Shown here piece by piece: positions 54,074 through 61,777 of a stretch of 64,000 bases of DNA; within the stretch, counting starts at the first letter, position 1; every line of letters begins with the position of its first letter. Under the pieces are notes generated by a model. That model made no database searches and had not been told where the DNA came from. It saw only the letters and a list, made by a program, of their open reading frames with translations. Origin of the DNA: Saprospiraceae bacterium. Its GTDB lineage: Bacteria > Bacteroidota > Bacteroidia > Chitinophagales > Saprospiraceae. The stretch spans positions 809,314-873,313 of the forward strand of contig JADJPZ010000003.1 in NCBI GenBank assembly GCA_016713025.1, written 5' to 3'. The position numbers and the translations under genes were made by a program.

Positions 54074-55993
54074 ATGGCAAAAAGTAAAATAAAACCCACT
54101 GAAAATAAGGGGAAGATAGTTGGAGTTCAGGCTGTCATTGCAGATCCTATTGCCCATACCAAGGGAAGTTTTTTTAATAGTGATGTACTGAAAAGCTGGA
54201 TTCCTGTTTCGGTAGTGATCATGGTGCTGAGTTATGTGTTATATTTCCAGTGCATTTCTTATGGGTATGTGCTGGATGATCTGATTGTTATTCAGGAAAA
54301 CAAGTTTACAAAACAAGGTTTCGGTGGTGTCTGGGATATCTTTACCACGGAGAGTTTTACGGGATATTTCGGAGAGAAAAAAGAATTGGTCCAAGGTAAC
54401 CGGTATCGTCCTTTATCAATTGCCACTTTTGCAGTTGAATATGGTATTTTCGGAAAGGAAAACCCGGTATTCAGTCACTTTATCAATATTTTATTGTATG
54501 GTTTGACAGGCATTCTCTTATGGATGGTGCTGGCGCCCATGTTTAGAAATTTCACCGGTAACAAATGGTGGTTTTCTGTCCCATTTGTTGGTGCATTGAT
54601 TTTTATCGCTCACCCCATACATACTGAAGCTGTAGCAAATATCAAAGGCAGAGATGAAATCATGGCCATGTTGTTTTCATTGGGGGCTCTTTATGGAGCA
54701 ATGAGGTTTATAGACAATAGTAGCCTAAAATGGCTGTCGATAAGCATGGTAAGCTATTTTTTAGGTTTACTATCAAAAGAGAATGCCATCACCTTTTTGG
54801 CTATCATTCCTTTGAGCATATACTTTTTTAGCAAACCTGACTGGAGCAAGCTCGGGAAACTAGTAATGTGGCTATTGATCACTACAGTCTTGTATCTTGT
54901 GCTTCGATTCAATATGGCAGGTGTCCCAAAATTCAGTCAGGAGATCAAAGACATCATGAATAACCCATTTCTGAGCATGAAACCTGACCAAAAACTGGGG
55001 AGTATCATGTACACGTTACTCAAGTACATTCAACTCATGGTTTGGCCACATCCACTGTCTCATGATTATTATCCATATGCCATTCCGAAGATCAGCGTAT
55101 TTAAACCTATTCCCTTACTTTCATTATTTACTTATATTAGTTTGGCCATCCTGGCATTCAAGGGATGGAGACAAAAGACGGTTTACTCATATTCCATTTG
55201 GTTTTACTTGTTTGCTCTCACGATCGTGTCCAACTTTGTGATCAACCTTGGCACATTTATGAATGAACGATTCATATTTATGGCCTCAGCAGGGTTTTGT
55301 ATTGCTGTTGCCTATTTTTTAATGGAACATCTCCCGGCTTTGTCTCCTAAGTATGGTTACAAAGCAGGACTGGCTATAGCTTTAATTGCAATTATGGGGT
55401 ATGGTGCCAAGACATTTGTTAGGGTGCCAGTGTGGAAAGATGCACTTTCACTCAATGAGGCCGCCGTAGCAATATCCTCTAATAGTGCTCGCGCTAATTC
55501 ATTTTTAGCAACTGCGCTTTTTGAAAAATTCAAGGTGACAGAAAATATTGAAGAAAAAAGAAAACTTATAGACAGGACAGAAAAATATGCTCAAAAGGCG
55601 GTGGATATACTTCCGGATTACCTCAATGGCAATCTGATGGTACTGGGTGTAGTATCTGAGCGGTACAAGTTTGACAAAGATATCAAAAAGTACATTGAAG
55701 GCATTCGACCTGTTATCCTGCGTCGGCCTGATATTGGTTTTATTAAAGAATTTAGTGATTATTTAAAAGGAAGCCATAATGAGGAGTTATTTCCATTTTA
55801 TCTTGAAGTGGGTCAGGAATTGATGCAGTTTAACGATATGAGAAGGAAGTATTCAGTTGATTTTCTCAAATATGCTTATGAAATTCAACCAGCAAACAAG
55901 CAGGTAAATATAGCCCTTGGGCAAGCGTATGAAATAAACGGAAACGCAGCAGAAGCCGCAAGATTTAAAGCCGCAGCACAGTCTCTACAATGA
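54074..55993 (+). CDS. TMTC-like membrane glycosyltransferase with TPR tail
   Basis: A 639-residue membrane protein with about ten or eleven hydrophobic helices (about 43-430) and a soluble C-terminal helical region (about 450-639) of TPR-like repeats (PANKQVNIALGQAYEINGNA). The first loop has VLDDLIVIQENKF with an Asp pair at about 68-69, and HPIHTEAVANIKGRDE follows at about 178-193. Both blocks resemble the GT-C glycosyltransferase/TMTC family, whose animal members O-mannosylate proteins. The predicted role is transfer of a sugar from a polyprenyl carrier to an exported protein or glycan; the substrate is unknown. The stop overlaps the dprA start by four bases. Confidence 0.75.
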   Translation: MAKSKIKPTENKGKIVGVQAVIADPIAHTKGSFFNSDVLKSWIPVSVVIMVLSYVLYFQCISYGYVLDDLIVIQENKFTKQGFGGVWDIFTTESFTGYFGEKKELVQGNRYRPLSIATFAVEYGIFGKENPVFSHFINILLYGLTGILLWMVLAPMFRNFTGNKWWFSVPFVGALIFIAHPIHTEAVANIKGRDEIMAMLFSLGALYGAMRFIDNSSLKWLSISMVSYFLGLLSKENAITFLAIIPLSIYFFSKPDWSKLGKLVMWLLITTVLYLVLRFNMAGVPKFSQEIKDIMNNPFLSMKPDQKLGSIMYTLLKYIQLMVWPHPLSHDYYPYAIPKISVFKPIPLLSLFTYISLAILAFKGWRQKTVYSYSIWFYLFALTIVSNFVINLGTFMNERFIFMASAGFCIAVAYFLMEHLPALSPKYGYKAGLAIALIAIMGYGAKTFVRVPVWKDALSLNEAAVAISSNSARANSFLATALFEKFKVTENIEEKRKLIDRTEKYAQKAVDILPDYLNGNLMVLGVVSERYKFDKDIKKYIEGIRPVILRRPDIGFIKEFSDYLKGSHNEELFPFYLEVGQELMQFNDMRRKYSVDFLKYAYEIQPANKQVNIALGQAYEINGNAAEAARFKAAAQSLQ

Positions 55994-56892
55994 CCAGTCA
56001 GGAGTATTTATACCTCATAGCACTTACAAAAACACCAAAAGTTGGACCTGTCATAGGGAAAAACCTTATTTCTTATTGTGGAGGCATAGAAGCAGTGTTT
56101 AAAGAAAGTAAAAAAAATCTGATAAAAATACCCGGTATAGGACCTATCATAGCTGAAAATTTCGATCCTGTCAGTTTGCAGCTTGAAGCAGAAAAAGAGA
56201 TGGAGTTCATTGCTAAAAATGACATAACTCTTTTATCTTACTTGGACAAGAACTATCCAAAACGTATGCTTCAAATCGAATCATGTCCATTGATATTGTA
56301 TTATAAAGGCAGCGCAGTACTCAACCATCACCGGACAGTAGCCATTGTCGGTACCAGAAAGCCTTCAGACTACGGGAAAGTCATGTGTGAAAAAATAGTC
56401 GAAGGACTCAAACCCTATGATATCCTGCTGATCAGTGGTTTAGCGTATGGAATAGACGTTACAGCGCATAAAAAATCCCTTGAAGCAGACATACCTACTG
56501 TGGGTGTCCTCGGTCATGGTCTTGACCGGTTTTATCCTTCTGATCATACATCTTTGGCTAAAAAAATGATACAGCATCACGGAGGTGTCATCACAGAATT
56601 TCCATCAGGCACCCTTCCCGATAGAGAAAATTTCCCTATGCGCAACAGAATCATTGCTGCCATGAGCGATGTTGTAGTAGTAATAGAGTCTAAACGAAAA
56701 GGCGGATCAATCATCTCAGCTGAATTTGCCAATGATTTTAACAGAGATGTTTTTGCTCTGCCCGGACCTGTCAATGATGAACGTTCGGAAGGATGTAACA
56801 AACTCATCAAGCAAAATAAAGCGCATCTGATAGAATCCGCTTCTGATATTGCTTATGTCATGAGATGGGAAGAACTGGATGCCAAAAAGTAG
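55990..56892 (+). CDS. dprA: DNA-processing protein DprA, main part (frameshifted before the C-terminal domain)
   Basis: DprA loads RecA on incoming single-stranded DNA during natural transformation. Residues 1-70 form the helix-hairpin-helix region (KIPGIGPIIAENF), and the Rossmann-like core follows with VAIVGTRKPSDYG (about 113-125), ISGLAYGIDVTAHKKSLEA (about 142-160), FPMRNRIIAAMSDVVVVIES and GGSIISAEFANDF. The frame ends at a TAG directly after an A5 run at about 56882-56886; A6 would continue it into the next frame with VVQQQLFIELEEDES. It is translationally coupled to the TMTC-like gene. Confidence 0.95.
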   Translation: MTSQEYLYLIALTKTPKVGPVIGKNLISYCGGIEAVFKESKKNLIKIPGIGPIIAENFDPVSLQLEAEKEMEFIAKNDITLLSYLDKNYPKRMLQIESCPLILYYKGSAVLNHHRTVAIVGTRKPSDYGKVMCEKIVEGLKPYDILLISGLAYGIDVTAHKKSLEADIPTVGVLGHGLDRFYPSDHTSLAKKMIQHHGGVITEFPSGTLPDRENFPMRNRIIAAMSDVVVVIESKRKGGSIISAEFANDFNRDVFALPGPVNDERSEGCNKLIKQNKAHLIESASDIAYVMRWEELDAKK

Positions 56893-57092
56893 TTCAACAA
56901 CAATTGTTTATCGAATTGGAAGAAGACGAGTCCAGAATGATGACCATCATCAGAGATGCAAGAGAGATCACAATTGATGTACTTACTTATAAGATGGCAA
57001 TGTCCCCATCCTCTGTGTCAAGCCTGCTGCTCAAACTCGAATTTAAGGGCCTGGTGCGATCACTGCCCGGCAAAAAATATACCCTGAACTGA
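56887..57092 (+). CDS. dprA: DprA C-terminal winged-helix domain (second frame)
   Basis: About 65 residues continue dprA after a one-base shift. The segment MMTIIRDAREITIDVLTYKM followed by SSVSSLLLKLEFKGLVRSLP is the winged-helix domain found at the C-terminus of most DprA proteins. The full protein would be about 367 residues, a normal DprA length. The frame also contains an ATG-like start at 56865, but independent translation is unlikely. Confidence 0.8.
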
Positions 57093-57103
57093 ATAAAAAA
57101 TAA

Positions 57104-57697
57104 ATGATGCAAAAAAAGCGGTTTTTCTGTATAGATGCGCATACGTGTGGCAATCCTGTACGTGTGGTAGCAGGAGGTGGTCCGGACCTGACTGGAAATA
57201 ATATGGTGGAGAAAAGAGCTTATTTTCTGGAACATCATGACTGGATCAGAAAAAGCCTCATGTTCGAGCCCCGCGGTCATGATATGATGAGCGGAAGTAT
57301 ACTGTATCCACCCCATGACCCGCAAAATGATGTTGCTGTCCTATTCATAGAAACCAGTGGATGTCTGCCTATGTGCGGACACGGTACTATCGGTACTATC
57401 ACCATAGCCATTGAAGAAGGACTTATCACTCCTCGTAATCCTGGCAAAATAAAAATGGAAACCCCGGCAGGGTTGGTACATATAGTATATCACCAAAATG
57501 AAAAGGGTAAAGTGACATCTGTCAAATTAACGAACGTTGGTTCGTTTTTGTATAAAGCAGACTTAAAAATAGTTTGCCCGGATCTTGGAGAATTAACAGC
57601 TGATGTCGCTTACGGAGGTAATTTTTATGCTATCATAGATCCGCAGCAGAATTATCCCGGATTTGAAAAATATACAGCCGATCAACTCCATATCCTG
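57104..57697 (+). CDS. Proline racemase/4-hydroxyproline epimerase family enzyme, N-terminal part (frameshifted)
   Basis: The family inverts proline or hydroxyproline at C-alpha using two cysteines. The first catalytic Cys is Cys91 in LPMCGHGTIGT. Other blocks are FFCIDAHTCGNPVRVVAGG and FEPRGHDMMSGSILYPPHDP, which are typical of 4-hydroxyproline 2-epimerases. The open frame continues to 57775 but loses similarity after QLHIL, at about 57697, where one G fewer (CTGGAGC to CTGAGC) would restore the frame. It is 11 bp behind dprA. A D-amino-acid dehydrogenase-like gene lies 750 bp downstream, as expected for hydroxyproline breakdown. Confidence 0.88.
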
Positions 57698-58115
57698 GAG
57701 CAGGGCAATACGTACAGATATCAACCAAAAATATACATTTCAGCATCCCGAGATTTCCGATATCAACTGGTGTAGCCATGTATTGTGGACGGGTGCCACT
57801 ATCGATCCAACTTCTACCGCCAGAAATGCGGTATTTTATGGTGATAAAGCCATCGACAGATCACCATGTGGCACAGGTACTTCGGCGAGAATGGCACAGT
57901 GGTACGCAAAAGGAAAACTGAAAGAAGGCGATAAGTTTGTTCACGAAAGTTTTATTGGCAGTAAGTTTACAGGTACAATCGAAGGACTCACCAAAGTTGG
58001 ACCATTTGATGCCATCATTCCCGGTATCGAAGGCTGGGCAAAAATATATGGGTACAATACCATTCTTGTTGACCCTGAAGACGATCCATATGCCGGTGGA
58101 TTTCAGGTGATTTGA
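57698..58115 (+). CDS. Proline racemase/4-hydroxyproline epimerase family enzyme, C-terminal part
   Basis: The second frame continues SRAIRTDINQKYTFQHPEIS, the SHVLWTG strand and the second catalytic Cys in DRSPCGTGTSARMAQ, and ends at a normal C-terminus (DDPYAGGFQVI). Both halves together give about 336 residues, the family norm. SPCGTGTS with the SHVLWTG block favours the hydroxyproline epimerase over proline racemase, but the specificity residues were not checked. Confidence 0.87.
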
Positions 58116-58149
58116 AAAATATATTTTCCTATAAACCGGATATCTATCT

Positions 58150-58177
58150 TTTGAGATGTAAAACAGTCTTATATTTG
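58150..58177 (+). promoter_or_regulatory. Possible promoter of the Uma2-like gene
   Basis: TATATTTG (58170-58177) fits the -7 consensus and TTTG (58150-58153) lies 16 nt upstream, a little short. The ATG at 58201 is 23 nt downstream. Confidence 0.45.
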
Positions 58178-58200
58178 TGTTCAGAAAATATCTTAAACAT

Positions 58201-58813
58201 ATGTCTGAAAATATTAAAGAAAATGTTGTCAGTGAGCCTGCGGGTGAATATGGTATTGAATATACTTATGCCGACTATATGAAATTTGAATTTGAAGAAA
58301 TGGTCGAGCTTATACGCGGTAAGATCTTTCAGAATGAGCCCAGCACCAAGGTCATCACACCAGATTGCTGCCGGGAATTTGCATGGGCCTATGTGGCAAT
58401 TGCTTAGAAAGTCGACATGTAGAGCATTCATAGCTCCGTTTGATGTCATACTACCTATCGCCAATAAGAAAAGAGATAAAGCCACTACAGTGGTTCAAAC
58501 TGATATTTGTGTGATTTGTAATCCTGAAATAGTTGAGGATGCAGGTTGTTTTGGAGTGCCGGACTGGATTATAGAAATCCTGTCTCCACATACCAGTAAA
58601 AAGGACCTTCAACTGAAATATGATGTATATGAAGAAGCAGGCGTAAAGGAATATTGGATAGTTATGCCTCAGGAAAAGCTCATCGAAGTATTTATCCTTG
58701 AAAACAATAAATACCGTCGTATCAAAACCTACGCGCAGGATGATGAGGTGACATCATATACACTCCCTGACTTGACTTACAAATTGGAAGAAATCTTTAC
58801 TGATATAAAATAA
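58201..58813 (+). pseudogene. Uma2-family (DUF820) PDDEXK nuclease-like protein, one frameshift
   Basis: The ATG at 58201 starts MSENIKENVVSEPAGEYGIE and runs to IRGKIF. One base fewer at about 58330 then gives RMSPAPRSSHQIAAGNLHGP in the second frame. The rest is typical of the Uma2 family: VVQTDICVICNPEIVEDAG, FGVPDWIIEILSPHTSKKD, and AGVKEYWIVMPQEKLIEVF, with the presumed metal ligands in TDI and EILS. Total length is about 200 residues. Uma2 proteins are widespread in bacteria, often in many copies, and their role is not established. The single shift may be an assembly error. Confidence 0.8.
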
Positions 58814-58861
58814 TAATATATCAGCACTTTCTTTTTTAATGAATAATACACAGAATACTTA

Positions 58862-60112
58862 ATGCACATTACCATAATCGGAGCCGGAGTCATAGGAATG
58901 ACAACAGCATACTACCTCACTCAAGCAGGACATGAAGTTGCCATTATCGAGAAAAGTGATGGCACTAACAATTGTTCGTTTGGAAATGCAGGATATATCT
59001 CTCCCAGTCATTTTATACCCTTGGCATCACCGGGGATAGTGGCTCAGGGGCTTAAATGGATGCTGAGTTCCTCCAGTCCTTTTTATATCAAGCCCAGGCT
59101 CGACACATCATTAGTAAAATGGGGACTAAAGTTTTACTCCAATGCCAACGAAAAAACTGTTGCAAAAATGCTCCGCATCTCAATAATATCTTGCAATTAT
59201 CCAGAAAACTGACTATCGATCTCAACAATGATCTTAATAAGGGTTTTTCATTGGAGACCAAAGGTTGCTTTATGTTGTACAAAACAGAAGAAACCGGCCA
59301 CCACGAAGCCGAACTAGCCCGAGAAGCAAAAAAATACGGAATGGAAGCGACGGTGATGTCTCAGTCAGAAATACAAAAGATGGAACCGGCTGTCACGGTA
59401 GATGTAATTGGGGGCGTCTATTTTCCTATCGATTGTCATCTTCATCCATTACACATGATGGCGTCCATCACTCAATGGCTGACCTATGCAGGTGTAAAAA
59501 TTTTATATCAACATGAGGTCCGGGATTTCGAAGTAGAATCAGGACAAGTTAAAGCGGTAATAACCGATAAGGGCAAAATCACTTGCGATCATTTGGTAGT
59601 AGCAGTAGGTTCTTGGCTGGAAATATTGTCTGCTAAGCTTGGTATCAGTCTTTTGCTTCAAGCTGGAAAAGGATATAGTGTCACCTATAATAACAGGCCC
59701 TATAATTTGGCCCATCCTTCCATTTTAGTAGATGCGAGAGTAGCATGACGCCACTAGGCAATTCACTTAGGGTAGGTGGTACTATGGAGCTGACAGGCAT
59801 CAATAGCGATATCAATATGAAAAGGGTCAAACCTATAGTAGATGCGGCAAATGATTATTATCCTGATTTACACACTCCCGGAGGCACAAGTGGAAAAAAG
59901 TATGGAGTGGACTTCGTCCTTGTTCGCCGGATGGATTACCGTATTTAGGCAACAGCCCGCATCATCAAAATGTAACTATTGCGGGTGGCCACGCCATGTT
60001 GGGCATATCATTGGCAGCTACTGGATTATTGGTAAAACAAATTGTCCAGAAGGAAAAACAGAAATTCCTGTTGAAGCTTTCAGAGTGGAAAGGTAAAATT
60101 CCGAGGCTGTAA
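58862..60112 (+). pseudogene. D-amino-acid dehydrogenase (DadA-like) FAD oxidoreductase, several frameshifts
   Basis: The first frame has the FAD-binding start ITIIGAGVIGMTTAYYLTQA and SFGNAGYISPSHFIPLASPG, typical of DadA. Frames change at about 59190, 59748 (a base lost in GTAGCATGACG) and 59890. Joined, the protein continues with VIGGVYFPIDCHLHPLHMM, GNSLRVGGTMELTGINSDIN, VWSGLRPCSPDGLPYLGNSP and VTIAGGHAMLGISLAATGLL and ends WKGKIPRL, about 415 residues in all. Next to the epimerase this suggests oxidation of D-hydroxyproline (cis-4-hydroxy-D-proline) to a pyrroline, although general D-amino-acid oxidation is equally possible. The last two codons and the stop coincide with the left end of the IS256 element. 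Confidence 0.85.
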
Positions 60113-60142
60113 AATATTTTGTGTAAACAAAACTTCAAAGAA

Positions 60143-61347
60143 TTATGGCTGAATCAAATTATCCTCAAAGATAATTAAAATTTCATTATGAGTAATATGC
60201 CAGTTATGAATTGGCATTGTCCATTTAACTTGAATTTGCTGAATAGCAAGATATACAGATTTCAAGGCTGCCTGATCATTTGGAAAAAGTGTTTTGGTTT
60301 TGGTAAATTTTCTGATGGCTCTGTTGAGGCCTTCAATGGTATTAGTGGTATACATAATTTTACGAATGTTAGTAGGATACTGAAACATGGGAGATAGATT
60401 TGACCAGTTTGCTTCAACTTTTTAATGGCATAGGCATATTTAGACCCCCATTTTGCTTTAAAGCTTCAAAAGCAATGGAGCAGTTTCCATATTTAAAAGC
60501 GGCATAAACAGTTTTAAATCAGCCAGGAAGGCCCTTCTATCTTTCCATGGGACAAACTTCATAGAGTTTCTGATTTGATGAACGATACAAAGCTGGGATA
60601 CGGTATCGGGGAAAGCAGTTTGAATGGCCTGAGTGAATCCTGTAAGATTGTCAGTGCATGCAATGAGCATCTTTTAACGCCCCTGTCTTTGAGCTCATTT
60701 AAGACAGAAAGCCAAAACGCGGCAGACTCGTTGGCGCTCATCCAGATGCCCAAAACTTCTTTGATCCCATTGGTTTTCAGTCCTGTAACGATATAAATAC
60801 TCTTGTTGATGATTTTATTATCCTGCCGGATTTTAAAACAAATACAATCCATCCAAACGATGTAATGAAGTATTATCCAAAGGTCTGTTTTGCCATTCCT
60901 GGATAGCCGGAATCATTTTGTTTGTAATATCTGAAACAAAGGTTTTAGAAACGTCTAAGCCATAAATTTCCTGAATTTGAGCTGTTATGTCATCGGTGCT
61001 CATACCTCTGCTGTAAAGAGATGTAATGACAGATTCTACTTTCTCAGTGGTAGTTTGGCCCTTGGGAACAATGATAGGCTCAAATTCACCGTTACGATCC
61101 CGTGGAATATCCAACTCTACCTGTCCTTGTGTAGTGCGTATCTTTTTCTTATAAGACCCATTCCGGGAATTACCTGAATTAATCCCATCGGCAGAGTGTT
61201 TTGAATAGCCTAAATGATGACTTAGTTCAGCTTTTTAAAGTTCTTGAATGCCATCTTTGTAAAGGCCATTCATAACATTATCAAAATCATTAAGAGACTT
61301 GACATCCTGAAGAAATTCAGAGATTAAGATTAAATTTGTTACTTTGC
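60143..61347 (-). pseudogene. IS256-family transposase, frameshifted
   Basis: Recognisable pieces in order on the minus strand are AELSHHLGYSKHSADGINSG and GNSRNGSYKKKIRTTQGQVE (N-terminus), LDIPRDRNGEFEPIIVPKGQ, the first Asp in MDCICFKIRQDNKI, the second in LIACTDNLTGFTQAI, and the C-terminus YTTNTIEGLNRAIRKFTKTK with KWTMPIHNWHIT. At least three frame changes separate them, and the start region is interrupted by a stop. The usual intact length is about 400 residues, close to the joined length here. As written it cannot be functional. Confidence 0.85.
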
Positions 61348-61411
61348 ATAACTATTAAATTTGTTAGGTTAAAAATGTGTCTGTACTTGGTCGCACAAAC
61401 ATATTAAAATT

Positions 61412-61443
61412 TTCCATCTGTGGGGGTACCCCACAGATGGAAG
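61412..61443. repeat. Perfect hairpin next to the IS256 end
   Basis: TTCCATCTGTGGGG, GTA, CCCCACAGATGGAA form a perfect 14-bp stem with a three-base loop, inside the IS256 element between the transposase start and the right end. It may act as a terminator protecting the element, or be a nested REP-like sequence; there is no T run. Confidence 0.75.
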
Positions 61444-61495
61444 CCAACTCCTTGATACTAGTTTACACAATCTTTCTTACACTCCCAAAATTTTC

Positions 61496-61777
61496 CATCC
61501 CCAAGTTCCATTTCTCCACGTTCCATCCTCCACGTTTCCATCCTCCACGTTCCATCCTCCGTTCCATCCTCCACGTTCCATCATCCACGTTCCATCCTCC
61601 ACGTTCCATCCTCCGTTCCATCTCTCACGTTCCATCCTCCACGTTCCATCACTCCACGTTCCATCCTCCACGTTCCATCCTCCACGTTCCATCCTCCACG
61701 TTCCATCTCCACGTTCCATCCTCCACGTTCCATTTCTCCACGTTCCATTTCTCCACGTTCCATTTCTCCACGTTCCT
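61496..61777 (+). repeat. 14-bp tandem repeat (about 20 units)
   Basis: Units of the type CCACGTTCCATCCT follow each other with few variants (11-base and 13 to 15-base units, ATCATCC, TTTCTCC). Because 14 is not a multiple of three, no frame is open in all copy numbers. The array ends exactly at the stop codon of priA (61776-61778). Confidence 0.92.

Larger units (their letters stand above)
60103..61486 (-). mobile_element. IS256-family insertion sequence
   Basis: The left end GAGGCTGTAAAATATTTTGT matches, with several differences, the reverse complement of the right end (GGGAGTGTAAGAAAGATTGT); both are followed by GTAAAC. The flanks read AAAATTCC and AAAATTTT, a possible imperfect 8-bp target duplication. 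The transposase gene fills most of the interior. The element lies at the 3' end of the dadA-like gene. Confidence 0.75.

Noticed and set aside
61496..61777. Possible CRISPR array
   Set aside because: Units are directly adjacent 14-mers without spacers, and no cas gene is near.
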